A stretch of 64,000 nucleotides of DNA, taken from RHKX01 sp041393495 (GTDB lineage: Bacteria; Actinomycetota; Thermoleophilia; Solirubrobacterales; 70-9). Every line of letters starts with the position of its first letter. The stretch's first letter is position 1. A model generated the notes under the pieces. It ran no database searches, was not told the origin of the DNA, and saw only the letters and a program-made list of their open reading frames with translations. The stretch is taken from NCBI GenBank assembly GCA_041393495.1, contig JAWKKA010000008.1, forward strand, positions 1 through 64,000. The letters run 5' to 3'. The position numbers and the translations under genes were made by a program. This document shows, one piece after another, positions 18,483 through 26,683 of this stretch.

Positions 18483-18603
18483 AAGGCGGCCCCGCCGGCG
18501 AGGGCGGATCGACCTGCTCGAACTCGCCCGTCTCCGGGTTCGGCTCCCTGAACTCGCCCGTCTCGAGCTCGTGCTCGACCTCGCGATCGACGGTGTCGAT
18601 CAA
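18481..18603 (-). pseudogene. Remnant of a wecA-like 3' end
   Basis: About 39 codons read VDREVEHELETGEFREPNP then ETGEFEQVDPPSPAGPP and a TAG stop. They are nearly identical in protein and DNA to the end of wecA at 19807-19925 (VDREVEHELETGEFRAPNP, ETGEFEAVDPPSSAKPS). Upstream of codon 1 the similarity fades quickly, although short stretches suggest a longer decayed paralogue. The remnant lies 0.5 kb beyond the VapBC genes, so the toxin-antitoxin pair is bracketed by two wecA tails. It cannot encode a functional enzyme. Confidence 0.8.
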
Positions 18604-19074
18604 GCTTCACGCGCTGCTCGCGGTTCCGGAACGGCCTACAGCGGCTCCCCGCGGACGGCCTCCTGGCCAGGCGGATCATCACCACCCCAGACCGACGAGT
18701 CGGCGACACTGCCCTGTGTCATCAGGCTCTCGCTTGCTTCCGCCTCGCTAGCCTCGATCCGCCAGTAGCGGCGCGGAAGGTGTGATCGGGGTCGTTTCAG
18801 CAGGTGAGGGTGGTGGTGTGCTGCCCCGACGGCGCGATGGTGCCCGAGCCGGCCTTCACCGAGTGCCCGCGAGCGCCCGCCGCAGCGGTGCGGGCGGCAC
18901 CGATCCTCCGGCGCTCCGGACGACCTTCTTCCCCTCCGAGTGGCGAGCCGCCGGCGGCGGGCTATGGCCCGGCAGCGAGCGGCAGCGTCGCAGCCGCTCG
19001 AAGGGCCCCCGCCCAGGGCCAGCTCCGCGGCAGCCGCAGGATCGTCTGCCGGGCCGAGCGAACCAGCCGCGAGG

Positions 19075-19452
19075 CTAGACCCGAACGACCTCGACGCCGG
19101 GCATCTCGTCGAAATCGGCGTCCTGCGTGTAGACCGGGACGTCGAGCGCGCGGGCGGTGGCGGCGATCAGCGAGTCGAGGATCTTCGGTCGGCGCCGCTC
19201 GCGGCGGGCTTCGGTGACGATCTCGGCGAACTCGCGTGCGACGGCGTCGTCGACCGGCAGAGCGGCGAGCCGTTCGACCTCGCTGAGCGTGCGCAGGCGT
19301 TGGGCCCGCACGGCCGGGTCGGCGGCAACGAGAACGCCGACCCGAAGCTCGGCGACGGTGATCACCGAGATCAGGCCCTCCTCGGGAAGCGCCTCGAGCG
19401 GCCGGTCCTGCTCGCGGGCGACGAGGACCGAGGTGTCGAGGATGCCCGTCAA
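19075..19452 (-). CDS. VapC-type PIN-domain ribonuclease toxin
   Basis: A 125-residue PIN-domain protein, expected to cleave RNA when free of its antitoxin. The acidic active-site positions are present: ILDTSVLVA with Asp6, ITVAELRVG with Glu, KILDSLIAATA with Asp and YTQDADFDEM with Asp. It overlaps the antitoxin stop by 4 nt (19449-19452), the usual order of antitoxin then toxin. The pair stands alone between wecA and the atp operon and appears to be accessory. Confidence 0.85.
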   Translation of the reverse strand: MTGILDTSVLVAREQDRPLEALPEEGLISVITVAELRVGVLVAADPAVRAQRLRTLSEVERLAALPVDDAVAREFAEIVTEARRERRRPKILDSLIAATARALDVPVYTQDADFDEMPGVEVVRV

Positions 19453-19703
19453 AGCTCGTCGATCGTCGCCCCGGCAACGGACTCGACGTCGGCACGGAAG
19501 CGCTCGTCCAATGGGGCCTCGCGGACGATCCGTCGCACCTCGTCCGGGCTCAGGTGGTCCCGGGTTCCGGCGAGCGGGACGAGGTCGGCGACCGGGCGCC
19601 CGCGCACCGTCACCCGCAGCGTGCTCCCGGCCTCGACCTCGCGGAGGACCGCGCCGACGTTGTTGCGGAGCTCGCGCTGGGGGATCTCGCGCTTTCGCCT
19701 CAT
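19449..19703 (-). CDS. Phd/YefM-family antitoxin of the VapBC pair
   Basis: An 84-residue protein with the Phd/YefM N-terminal DNA-binding fold (IPQRELRNNVGAVLREVEAG, then TVRGRPVADLVPL) and an acidic C-terminal segment that should wrap the toxin (DEVRRIVREAPLDERF). The ATG at 19703 is preceded by an inverted repeat that overlaps the presumed -10 box, the expected autoregulatory arrangement. Which RNA the partner toxin cuts is unknown. Confidence 0.8.
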   Translation of the reverse strand: MRRKREIPQRELRNNVGAVLREVEAGSTLRVTVRGRPVADLVPLAGTRDHLSPDEVRRIVREAPLDERFRADVESVAGATIDEL

Positions 19704-19705
19704 TG

Positions 19706-19721
19706 TGCTACGACTGTAGCA
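19706..19721 (-). promoter_or_regulatory. Probable operator/promoter of vapBC
   Basis: Inverted repeat TGCTAC-N4-GTAGCA. Read on the - strand it contains TACAGT, ending 9 nt before the antitoxin ATG, so a bound antitoxin would cover the -10 box. Autoregulation is inferred from the family. Confidence 0.55.
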
Positions 19722-19806
19722 GTTGAGTTGGCCGTCTGACCCGTTCGGCTCGCCGGTTGGCTCGCTTCCGACCTCGAGGGTGGCGAGCCGGATATCCCGG
19801 GCTCCC

Positions 19807-21061
19807 TCAAGACGGCTTCGCGGAGGACGGCGGATCGACCGCCTCGAACTCCCCCGTTTCCGGGTTCGGCGCCCGGAACTCGCCCGTCTCGAGCTCGTGC
19901 TCGACCTCGCGATCGACCGCGTCGAGGACGGGCGGGGCGCCGGTCGCGACGACCTGGCGGAAGCGGAAGCGGCGCAGCTTGAGGATCTCGAGGACGTAGA
20001 TCACGTAGAAGCTGGCGGCGCCGGCGAGCACGAGGATCGCCGCCATCACCGCGGTCCAGAGCGGATCGAAGTTGCCGCGGTCGTCCGAGTAGGGGACGAA
20101 GCGGAGGGCCAGGGCGACGGCGGCCATGACCAGCGTCCAGCCGTACAGATAGGCGAGGGTGCGGCGCTGGGAGAAGCCGATGTTGGCCATCCGGTGGTGG
20201 AAGTGCCAGGCGTCGGCCTCGTAGATCGGCCGCCGGTACTTGAGCCGCTTGGCGACGACGAAGCCGGTGTCGAGGATCGGCACGGCGAGGACGAGCATCG
20301 GGAACGCGAGCGCGACGACGGCGTTCGTCTTCAGGGCGCCCTGGACGGCGGCGACGCCGAGCAGGTAGCCGAGCAGGTTCGAGCCGGTGTCGCCCATGAA
20401 GCTCGACGCCGGCGGGAAGCCGTGGCGGAGGAAGCCGAGGGCGCCGCCGGCGGTGATCGCGGCGAGGATCCCGGCCGGGTTGCGCTCGAGCGAGCGCGAT
20501 GATCGCCAGCGTCGCGGCGCTGATCAGACAGACGCCGGAGGCGAGCCCGTCGACGCCGTCGATCAGGTTGACGACGTTCGCCATCGCGACGATCCCGAGC
20601 ACGGTCCCGAGCTCGCCGAGGTCGACGTGGCCGAGCAGCGGCAGCTCGAACAGCTCGGTGCCGCCCGGATCGACGCCGCCGACGAACGGCAGCGTGAAGA
20701 CATCGACCGTGACGCCGGCGGAGACCGGGATGACCGCGGCGACGACCTGGCCGACGAGCTTCAGAAGCGGCGGCAGGTCGAAGATGTCGTCGATCATCCC
20801 GACGATCGAGATCACGATCGCGCCCGCCAGGATCGCCCGGGTCTGCTCGTCCCAGGGCAGGAAGATCGCCCCCGAGGCGCAGACGGCGACGAGGATCGCG
20901 ATCCCCGACAGGCGCGGGGTCGGGACGACGTGGAGGCTGCGCTCGCTCGGCTGGTCGATGGCGCCGATCCGCCACGCGAACGCCTCGGCGACCGGGACGA
21001 GCAGCCAGGCGACCGCGGCGGCGGCCGCGAACGCGAACAGGGCGTCGAAGCTGTCGGGCAT
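19807..21061 (-). CDS. wecA: WecA/MraY-type phospho-GlcNAc transferase, one frameshift
   Basis: A multi-pass membrane enzyme that moves a HexNAc-1-phosphate from UDP-sugar to a polyprenyl phosphate, starting cell-wall glycolipids such as the arabinogalactan linker. Motifs: MIDDIFDLPPLLKLVGQ, NLIDGVDGLASG, FMGDTGSNLLGYLLG and DAWHFHHRMANIG (His-rich loop). Near 20500 the frame jumps between LAIIALA and LERNPAGILAAI. The span is 1255 nt (3n+1), so a single extra base explains it. This is either a real disruption or a sequence error. TGATG start/stop coupling with the upstream DUF354 gene. The last 40 codons are duplicated at 18481-18603. Confidence 0.88.
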
Positions 21062-22104
21062 CAGCCCGGCTCCGCGGCCCCCAGGGCGCCGTCGACGAGG
21101 ACCGCCGGGTCGCGCGGATCGAGGGGCCCGGGCTTGCCGTCGCGCTTCGTGAGCTCGAGGTCGGCGGGGTCGCGAAGCTCGCCGAGGCGGCCCTCGGCGA
21201 TCAGCCGCTCGTCGACCGCCCCCATCCGGCCGCTGAAGATCGTCAGGACGGGAACGCCGAGCGCGGCGGCCTCGCGGTTCATCGTCCCGCCGGCGCTGAC
21301 GACGAGGTCCGAGTAGGCGATCAGGCTCTGCGCGTCGACCGCCGCCTCGGGCACGACCAGCGTCGGCTCACCGCGCCCGATCGCCGCCGCGCGCTGACGA
21401 TCGGTGCGCGGGATCAGCACCGTCACGGCGCGCTGATCGGCGCAGAGCCGGTCGATCACGCGCTCGTACAGTGGGTTCTCGGCGTGGTAGGCCGAGGTCT
21501 CCGGCGGCGGTCGGACGATCACCAGCACGCGCTCATCATCGCCGCGGTCGGGGCGGACGCCGAGCGCGTCGAGGCCGAGCACGTCGAGAACGGCGGGGTC
21601 GGCGACGAAGTCGGCGAGGTAGTAGTCCTCCTTGAGGCCCGGGTAGCGGACCAGCTTCGCCGCCTTGGCCCCGGCGGCCTCGAGCCGCTCGATCGGGATC
21701 GCGTCGGGGACGATCACCCGCCGTGCCGCCTTCCAGGCGAGCTTGCGCTGCAGCCCCGCGTACTCGTAGTCCTGCAGCTGCGCCTGCGGGATCCCGAGCG
21801 CGGTGCCGACGGCGGCGAGGTCGACCGAGCCGTGCGCGATCGCGAGGTCGAAGCGTCGCCGCCGCGCCCAGCGCGCCAGCGCGGCGCTGCGGCGCCCGAG
21901 CGCGAGCGCCTTGGCGGCGGTACCGGCGCCGCCGTGGCTGGCGAACGACTCGTAGGCGAGCCCGAAGCGCTCGAGCAGGCCCTCCGTCTGGCCGTACTCG
22001 CGAGCGGTTATCGAGACGTCGTGGCCACGCTCGCGCAGCAGCGCGATCACCGGCCGCAGCACGACCGGGTGTGCCGCGGCGGTGCAGTCGATCCAGATCC
22101 TCAC
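21061..22104 (-). CDS. DUF354 family protein (GT-B-like fold)
   Basis: A 347-residue protein with IWIDCTAAAHPVVLRPVIAL at the start, a LQDYEYAG segment, YPGLKEDYYLADF in the middle, RPPPETSAYH, and DLVVSAGGTMNREAAALG near the C-terminus. This is the DUF354 pattern, related to UDP-GlcNAc 2-epimerases and GT-B glycosyltransferases. The activity is not established for the family. It sits between glyA and wecA with ATGA overlaps on one side and TGATG on the other, so a role in envelope glycan assembly together with WecA is likely but inferred. Confidence 0.75.
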   Translation of the reverse strand: MRIWIDCTAAAHPVVLRPVIALLRERGHDVSITAREYGQTEGLLERFGLAYESFASHGGAGTAAKALALGRRSAALARWARRRRFDLAIAHGSVDLAAVGTALGIPQAQLQDYEYAGLQRKLAWKAARRVIVPDAIPIERLEAAGAKAAKLVRYPGLKEDYYLADFVADPAVLDVLGLDALGVRPDRGDDERVLVIVRPPPETSAYHAENPLYERVIDRLCADQRAVTVLIPRTDRQRAAAIGRGEPTLVVPEAAVDAQSLIAYSDLVVSAGGTMNREAAALGVPVLTIFSGRMGAVDERLIAEGRLGELRDPADLELTKRDGKPGPLDPRDPAVLVDGALGAAEPG

Positions 22105-23381
22105 ACGGCCGCTGCCGAGAGCTGCGGATAGAGCGGGTGGGCATCGGTGAGGGCGCGGGTCCGGGCTCGCAGCGCGTCGCGCTCGGCCTCGTAGTCGTCG
22201 GAGAGCGCCGCGCAGATGACCCGCGCGATCTCGCGCATCTCCTCGGTGCCGAGGCCGCGCGTCGTCAGCGCCGGCGTGCCGATCCGCAGGCCCGACGGGT
22301 TCATCGGCGGCCGCTCGTCGAACGGGATCGCGTTGCGGTTGACGGTAATGCCGATCTCCTCGAGCCGCTGCTCGGCGCTGCTGCCGTCGTAGCCGGCGGC
22401 GGTGACGTCGACGAGGACGAGGTGGACGTCGGTGCCGCCGGTCAGCACGTCGAGCCCGCCGGCGATCAGCTCGTCGGCGAAGGCGCGGGCGTTGGCGATC
22501 GTCTGCCGCTGGCGGGCCCGGAACTCCTCGGTCGCGGCGATCCGCATCGCGACCGCCTTGGCGGCGATCACGTGCATCAGCGGCCCGCCCTGGCTGCCCG
22601 GGAAGACGGCGCGGTTGATCTCCTTGGCGTACTTCTCGCGGCAGAGGATCATCCCGCTGCGGGGGCCGCAGAGCGTCTTGTGGACGGTCGTCGTGACGAC
22701 GTCGGCGTGCTCGACCGGGTTCGGGTGCTCGCCGGCGGCGACGAGCCCCGCGAAGTGGGCCATGTCGACCATCAGCAGCGCTCCGACCGAGTCGGCGACC
22801 TCGCGGAACGCCGCGAAGTCGAGCTGACGCGGGTAGGCCGACCAGCCGGCGACGATCAGCTTCGGCCGGTGCTCGGCGGCGAGCCGCGCGACCTCGTCCA
22901 TGTCGACCCGGTAGCTCTCCCGATCGACGTGGTAGGGGACCGGGTGGTAGAGCTTGCCGGAGACGTTCAGCTTCATCCCGTGCGAGAGGTGGCCGCCGTG
23001 GTCGAGGGCGAGGCCGAGGAAGGTGTCGCCGGGCTCGAGCAGCGCCTGGTAGACGGCGTTGTTGGCCTGCGCGCCGGCGTGCGGCTGGGCGTTGACGTGC
23101 TCGGCCCCGAACAGCTCCTTGGCGCGGTCGATCGCGAGCTGCTCGGCGATGTCCACCTCCTCGCAGCCTCCGTAGTAGCGCTTGCCCGGGTAGCCCTCCG
23201 CGTACTTGTTGGTCAGCACCGAGCCGGCGGCCTCGAGGACCGCCTGCGGAACGAAGTTCTCGGAGGCGATCATCTCGAGCGTGCCCTGCTGGCGCTCGAG
23301 CTCGCGGTCGAGCACGCGGGCGATGTCGGGATCGACGGCGCTCAGCGGCGCGTTGTGGAAGTCCTCGGGAAGGTCGCTCAT
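22101..23381 (-). CDS. glyA: Serine hydroxymethyltransferase
   Basis: Converts serine and tetrahydrofolate to glycine and methylene-tetrahydrofolate, using PLP. A 426-residue protein with IASENFVPQAVLEAAGS, NKYAEGYPGKRYYGG, PHAGAQANNAVYQAL, DMAHFAGLVAAG, the PLP lysine in TTTVHKTLCGPRSG (Lys235) and a C-terminal GLRIGTPALTTRG. The start is ATG at 23381 with a GAGAGG stretch before it. The 5' end of the gene is tandemly duplicated just upstream, creating a 13-codon frame at 23391-23432. It overlaps the DUF354 gene start by ATGA. Confidence 0.95.
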   Translation of the reverse strand: MSDLPEDFHNAPLSAVDPDIARVLDRELERQQGTLEMIASENFVPQAVLEAAGSVLTNKYAEGYPGKRYYGGCEEVDIAEQLAIDRAKELFGAEHVNAQPHAGAQANNAVYQALLEPGDTFLGLALDHGGHLSHGMKLNVSGKLYHPVPYHVDRESYRVDMDEVARLAAEHRPKLIVAGWSAYPRQLDFAAFREVADSVGALLMVDMAHFAGLVAAGEHPNPVEHADVVTTTVHKTLCGPRSGMILCREKYAKEINRAVFPGSQGGPLMHVIAAKAVAMRIAATEEFRARQRQTIANARAFADELIAGGLDVLTGGTDVHLVLVDVTAAGYDGSSAEQRLEEIGITVNRNAIPFDERPPMNPSGLRIGTPALTTRGLGTEEMREIARVICAALSDDYEAERDALRARTRALTDAHPLYPQLSAAAV

Positions 23382-23451
23382 CTCAGCCTCTCATCGGTGC
23401 ACGTTGTCGGAGTCCTCGGGAAGGTCGCTCATCGTCAGCCATCTCATCGGT
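23361..23451. repeat. Imperfect tandem duplication covering the glyA start
   Basis: The block at 23361-23398 (first codons of glyA plus leader) recurs at 23412-23451 with a 51-bp period. Both contain GTCCTCGGGAAGGTCGCTCA and then TCTCATCGGT. The duplication reproduces the start codon and the first seven codons of glyA. Confidence 0.8.
23391..23432 (-). CDS. 13-codon upstream frame MSDLPEDSDNVHR, derived from glyA
   Basis: ATG at 23432 repeats the glyA start (MSDLPED) and then runs to TGA at 23391-23393, 10 nt before the real start. If translated it could act as a leader peptide whose termination feeds ribosomes to glyA. It may equally be a passive by-product of the tandem duplication. There is no evidence for expression. 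Confidence 0.35.
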   Translation of the reverse strand: MSDLPEDSDNVHR

Positions 23452-23905
23452 CGTCCTGCGGTTCTGCGCCGTTCTCGACCGCAGCGATCTTGGCGATCCG
23501 GCGGGCGTGGCGGCCGCCCTCGAAGCCGGTCGCGAGGAAGGCCGAGAGGATCGGCCCGGCCGCGGCGGCGTCGAGCCGGCGCCCGGCCAGGGTCAGGACG
23601 TTGGCATCGTTGTGACGGCGGCTCATCTCCGCCTCCTCGGGGTCGTGGGCGTTGACGGCCCGGACCCCCTCGACCTTGTTGGCGACGATCGCCACCCCGA
23701 CCCCGGAGCCGCAGACGAGCACCGCGCGGTCGGCCTCGCCGCTGCCGACCAACCGGGCCGCGGCCGCCGCCGGATCGGGATAGTCGACCGACTCGCGCGA
23801 GTCGGTGCCGACGTCGATCAACTCGTGCCCGGCCGCCTCCAGCGACGGGGCAACCGCCTCCTTCAGCTCCCAGCCGGCGTGGTCGGATCCGATCGCGATG
23901 CGCAC
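23444..23905 (-). CDS. rpiB: Ribose-5-phosphate isomerase B
   Basis: Interconverts ribose-5-P and ribulose-5-P (LacA/RpiB fold). 153 residues from GTG at 23905. Motifs: IAIGSDHAGWELKEAV at the N-terminus, DVGTDSRESVDYPD, the catalytic Cys in LVCGSGVGVAIVANK, HDPEEAEMSRRHNDANV and LSAFLATGFEGGRHARRI. TAGGCT ends 7 nt before the GTG, so this may be an internal leaderless promoter in the prfA-glyA operon. It is longer at the N-terminus if read from 24025, but that extension has no family similarity. Confidence 0.92.
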   Translation of the reverse strand: MRIAIGSDHAGWELKEAVAPSLEAAGHELIDVGTDSRESVDYPDPAAAAARLVGSGEADRAVLVCGSGVGVAIVANKVEGVRAVNAHDPEEAEMSRRHNDANVLTLAGRRLDAAAAGPILSAFLATGFEGGRHARRIAKIAAVENGAEPQDDR

Positions 23906-23912
23906 CCGATCG

Positions 23913-23918
23913 AGCCTA
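23913..23918 (-). promoter_or_regulatory. Candidate -10 box TAGGCT before rpiB
   Basis: Hexamer on the - strand, 7 nt from the GTG start; TANNNT pattern of a leaderless transcript. Confidence 0.4.
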
Positions 23919-24053
23919 CGGGATCGGGGTGACGGGACGGGCGAGCTCATGCCATTGGCTGGGGTTCGGGGTCCCCTGGCCACCAAACCGCAGCCACTGA
24001 CCGGCGGACATCCGCTCACCGCCACCGATCTCGCGGCGTGCGCCCCCGCCGCC

Positions 24054-24704
24054 TCAGCCTGCCCCGACGATGCCGGCTCGCCGCAGCCGCTCCTCGAGCT
24101 CGGCGGCGCTCACCGCTCCCTCGCGGAGCACCTGCCACCCACCTCCCGCCTCGACCGCGCTCAGATCGACGACGGTGGACGGCAGGCCGGTCAGCTCGCC
24201 GCCGTCGATCGCGAGGTCGACGCCGGCGAGGATCTCCCGAGCGAGGTCGGCGAAGCGGGACGGCGGCGGCTCGCCGCTCCGGTTGGCGCTCGTCTGGAAG
24301 ACGGCGCAGGAGGCGCCCGCCAGCGGTCCGCCGATCAGGCGGATGCCGAGGCGCTCCGGCTCGTCGCGGCAGGCGAGCGGGTAGCGGCGCTCGGGGTTGG
24401 CGAGGACGAGGGTCAGCGGTCCGGGCAGGAGCGCGGCGACCGCGGCACGGCCGCGCTCGCCGAGGCCGGCGAGGATCTCGCGCATCGCCAGCGGGGCGAA
24501 GTACATGACCGCCGAGGGCTTGCCGTCGTCGCGGCCCTTGATCCGATGGATCCGGTCGATCGCCTCGGCGCGGAGGGGGTCGCAGGCGAGCCCGTAGAGG
24601 CCGTCGGCCGGAAAGACGGCGACGCCACCGCCATGGACGCAGCGCTCGAGCGCCGCGCGGGCGGCGGCGGCACCGTCGCGCTCGATCGAGACGAGCTCGC
24701 TCAC
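24054..24704 (-). CDS. L-threonylcarbamoyladenylate synthase (Sua5/YwlC/TsaC)
   Basis: Makes threonylcarbamoyl-AMP from threonine, bicarbonate and ATP for the t6A modification of tRNAs reading ANN codons. 216 residues with AVFPADGLYGLACDP, HRIKGRDDGKPSAVMYF (the KxR/SxN-type binding site), LLPGPLTLVL and FQTSANRSGEPP, and a C-terminal GLPSTVVDLS. It is the short TsaC form without the Sua5 C-terminal domain. It lies directly after prmC with an ATGA overlap (24701-24704), the usual actinobacterial order. Confidence 0.9.
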   Translation of the reverse strand: MSELVSIERDGAAAARAALERCVHGGGVAVFPADGLYGLACDPLRAEAIDRIHRIKGRDDGKPSAVMYFAPLAMREILAGLGERGRAAVAALLPGPLTLVLANPERRYPLACRDEPERLGIRLIGGPLAGASCAVFQTSANRSGEPPPSRFADLAREILAGVDLAIDGGELTGLPSTVVDLSAVEAGGGWQVLREGAVSAAELEERLRRAGIVGAG

Positions 24705-25552
24705 CGCCGGCGCCCGACGACGACACGGTCGATCCCCGCCAGGTCGGCGCGGGTGCCGACATCCGGATAGCCGGCCGCGCCGACCAGCGCCGCGACCGCC
24801 TCCGCCTGACCGATGCCCACCTCGAGCGCGACCGCCCCGCAGTCCGGCCCGGCGCCGGCGGGAGCGAGGGTCGCGAGGACGTCGCGGATCACCGCCAGCC
24901 CGTCGGGTCCGGCGAAGAGCGCCTCGGCGGGCTCCCAGCGGGCGACGTCGGGCGGCAGCTCCGCGCGGTCCGCCTCAGCCACGTAGGGGAGATTGGCGAG
25001 CGCCAGGTCGAAGCGGCCGGGAGCGGCCGTGACCGAGCCGTGGCGAAGCTCGACCCGGTCGGCGAGGCCGAGCGCGGCGGCGTTCTCGTGCGCGAGCGCT
25101 AGCGCCGCCACGGACGTCTCGACCGCGACGACCTCGGCGCCGGACAGCTCGTCCGCGACCGCCAGCGCAACCGCGCCGCTGCCGGTGCCGATGTCGAGGA
25201 CGCGCCGCGGGCGAAGCTCGAGGGCGACCTCGACGAGGAGCTCGGTCTCGGGCCGCGGGACGAGCGCCCGCCGGTCGGTGCGCAGCTCGATCCGCCGAAA
25301 GCCACGACGGCCGAGGACGTATGCGACCGGCTCGTGGGCGACGCGGCGGCGGACCAGCGCGCCGAACGCCCGGGCTGCGGCGGGCGGCACCGGCCCATCG
25401 GGGTCGGTGGCGAGCTCCTCGCGGCGCCGGCCGGTAGCTTCGGCGAGCAGCAGCTCGGCATCGAGGCGCGGCGTCTCCGAGCCGGAGGCGGCGATCGCGT
25501 CACGGGCGGCCGCGAGCGCCTCCCGCACCGTCCCCGCGACGGTCGCCGTCAT
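24701..25552 (-). CDS. prmC: Peptide chain release factor N5-glutamine methyltransferase
   Basis: Methylates the GGQ glutamine of release factors with SAM. 283 residues. It has an N-terminal helical domain (AARDAIAASGSETPRLDAEL), then RRGFRRIEL and the Rossmann motif VLDIGTGSGAVALAVADE. The catalytic tetrapeptide is NLPY (in LALANLPYVAEADR) instead of the usual NPPY. It overlaps prfA (25549-25552) and tsaC by ATGA, so it is translated with its own substrate. Confidence 0.92.
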   Translation of the reverse strand: MTATVAGTVREALAAARDAIAASGSETPRLDAELLLAEATGRRREELATDPDGPVPPAAARAFGALVRRRVAHEPVAYVLGRRGFRRIELRTDRRALVPRPETELLVEVALELRPRRVLDIGTGSGAVALAVADELSGAEVVAVETSVAALALAHENAAALGLADRVELRHGSVTAAPGRFDLALANLPYVAEADRAELPPDVARWEPAEALFAGPDGLAVIRDVLATLAPAGAGPDCGAVALEVGIGQAEAVAALVGAAGYPDVGTRADLAGIDRVVVGRRR

Positions 25553-26616
25553 CGGGCTGCGGCCTGGGCCTCGAGCTTGCGCCGCTTCTCCTCGGCCGTG
25601 AGGGCGTCGGTGAACTCGCGCAGGTCGCCGCCGAGGACCTCGTCGAGCGCGTGGCTGGTCAGCTTGATCCGGTGGTCGGTGACGCGGCCCTGCGGGAAGT
25701 TGTAGGTGCGGACCTTCTCGGAGCGCTCGCCGGTGCCGACCTGCGAGCGGCGCTCGGCCGAGATCTCGGCCTGCTGGTCGGCGAGCGCCTGCTCGAGCAA
25801 CCGGGCGCGAAGGACGCGCATCGCCTTCTCGCGGTTCTGCAGCTGCGACTTCTCGTCCTGCATCGAGACGACGATCCCGCTCGGGCCGTGCGTGATCCGG
25901 ACCGCCGAGTCGGTCGTGTTGACCGACTGCCCACCCGGTCCCGAGGAGCGGTAGACATCGATCTGGAGGTCGTTCGGGTCGATCGCGACGTCGACGTCCT
26001 CGGCCTCGGGCAGCACCGCCACGGTCGCCGTCGAGGTGTGGATCCGCCCCTGCGACTCGGTCTTCGGGACGCGCTGGACGCGGTGGGTGCCACCCTCGTA
26101 CTTGAAGACCGAGTAGGCGCCATCGCCCTTGATCGCGAACGTGACCTCCTTGAAGCCGCCGACCTCGGCCGGGCTCTGCGAGATCGCCTCGGTCTGAAAG
26201 CCGCGCTCCTCGGCGTAGCGGGTCAGCATCTTGTGGAGGTCGCCGGCGAACAGCGCCGCCTCGTCGCCGCCGGCGCCGGCGCGGATCTCGACGAGGACGT
26301 TCTTGTCGTCGTTGGGGTCGCGCTCGACCATCGCCAGGCGGATCGACTCGGCGAGCTCCTCGAGCTCGGCCGGGGCCTCGGCCACGAGGCGGCGGAGCTC
26401 GGGGTCATCGCCCTCGGCGAGCAGCTCGCGCGCCCCCTCGAGGTCGTCGTTGAGCGTCCGCCAGCGGGCCGCCAGCTCGTGGGCCGGCTCGAGCTCGCGG
26501 TACTCGCGGCCGACGGCCGCGTAGCGATCGCGGTCGGCGATCACGTCGGGATCCGCCATCTCCCGCTCGAGCCCGGCGAAGCGCTCCTCGATCTGGTCGA
26601 CCAGTCGCTCGATCAT
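25549..26616 (-). CDS. prfA: Peptide chain release factor 1
   Basis: Terminates translation at UAA/UAG. 355 residues from ATG at 26616. It contains the PxT codon-recognition tripeptide as PKT in RVQRVPKTESQGRIHTS and the GGQ hydrolysis motif in SSGPGGQSVNTTDSAVRITH. The N-terminal coiled part (MADPDVIADRDRYAAVGREY) and LVEIRAGAGGDEAALFAGDL are also typical. A 67-nt gap separates it from the efflux gene, so it may have its own promoter. Confidence 0.95.
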   Translation of the reverse strand: MIERLVDQIEERFAGLEREMADPDVIADRDRYAAVGREYRELEPAHELAARWRTLNDDLEGARELLAEGDDPELRRLVAEAPAELEELAESIRLAMVERDPNDDKNVLVEIRAGAGGDEAALFAGDLHKMLTRYAEERGFQTEAISQSPAEVGGFKEVTFAIKGDGAYSVFKYEGGTHRVQRVPKTESQGRIHTSTATVAVLPEAEDVDVAIDPNDLQIDVYRSSGPGGQSVNTTDSAVRITHGPSGIVVSMQDEKSQLQNREKAMRVLRARLLEQALADQQAEISAERRSQVGTGERSEKVRTYNFPQGRVTDHRIKLTSHALDEVLGGDLREFTDALTAEEKRRKLEAQAAAR

Positions 26617-26683
26617 CGCCAAGCGGCCGGCTCCGATTCCGTGCCTGAGTGGATCATCCGGGTGCGTGGGTGGGCGCGATCGA

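Larger units (their letters stand above)
18208..19074. other. 867-bp region without an intact gene
   Basis: From right to left: 19074-18604 shows no recognisable coding sequence on either strand. 18603-18481 is a remnant of a wecA 3' end. 18482-18459 is a hairpin. 18458-18208 is the leader in front of the AtpI-like gene, with a candidate -10 box at 18447-18452. In related actinobacteria wecA normally lies directly before the atp genes, so this stretch with the adjacent VapBC pair looks like an insertion. Confidence 0.6.

Noticed and set aside
18782..19074. Possible small genes in the gene-poor stretch before vapC
   Set aside because: The open frames on both strands have no plausible start signals, no hydrophobic or domain pattern and overlap each other.
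22101..24025. Glycine riboswitch before glyA
   Set aside because: The gap to rpiB is only about 60 nt and is filled by the tandem duplication; no aptamer-like fold was recognised.
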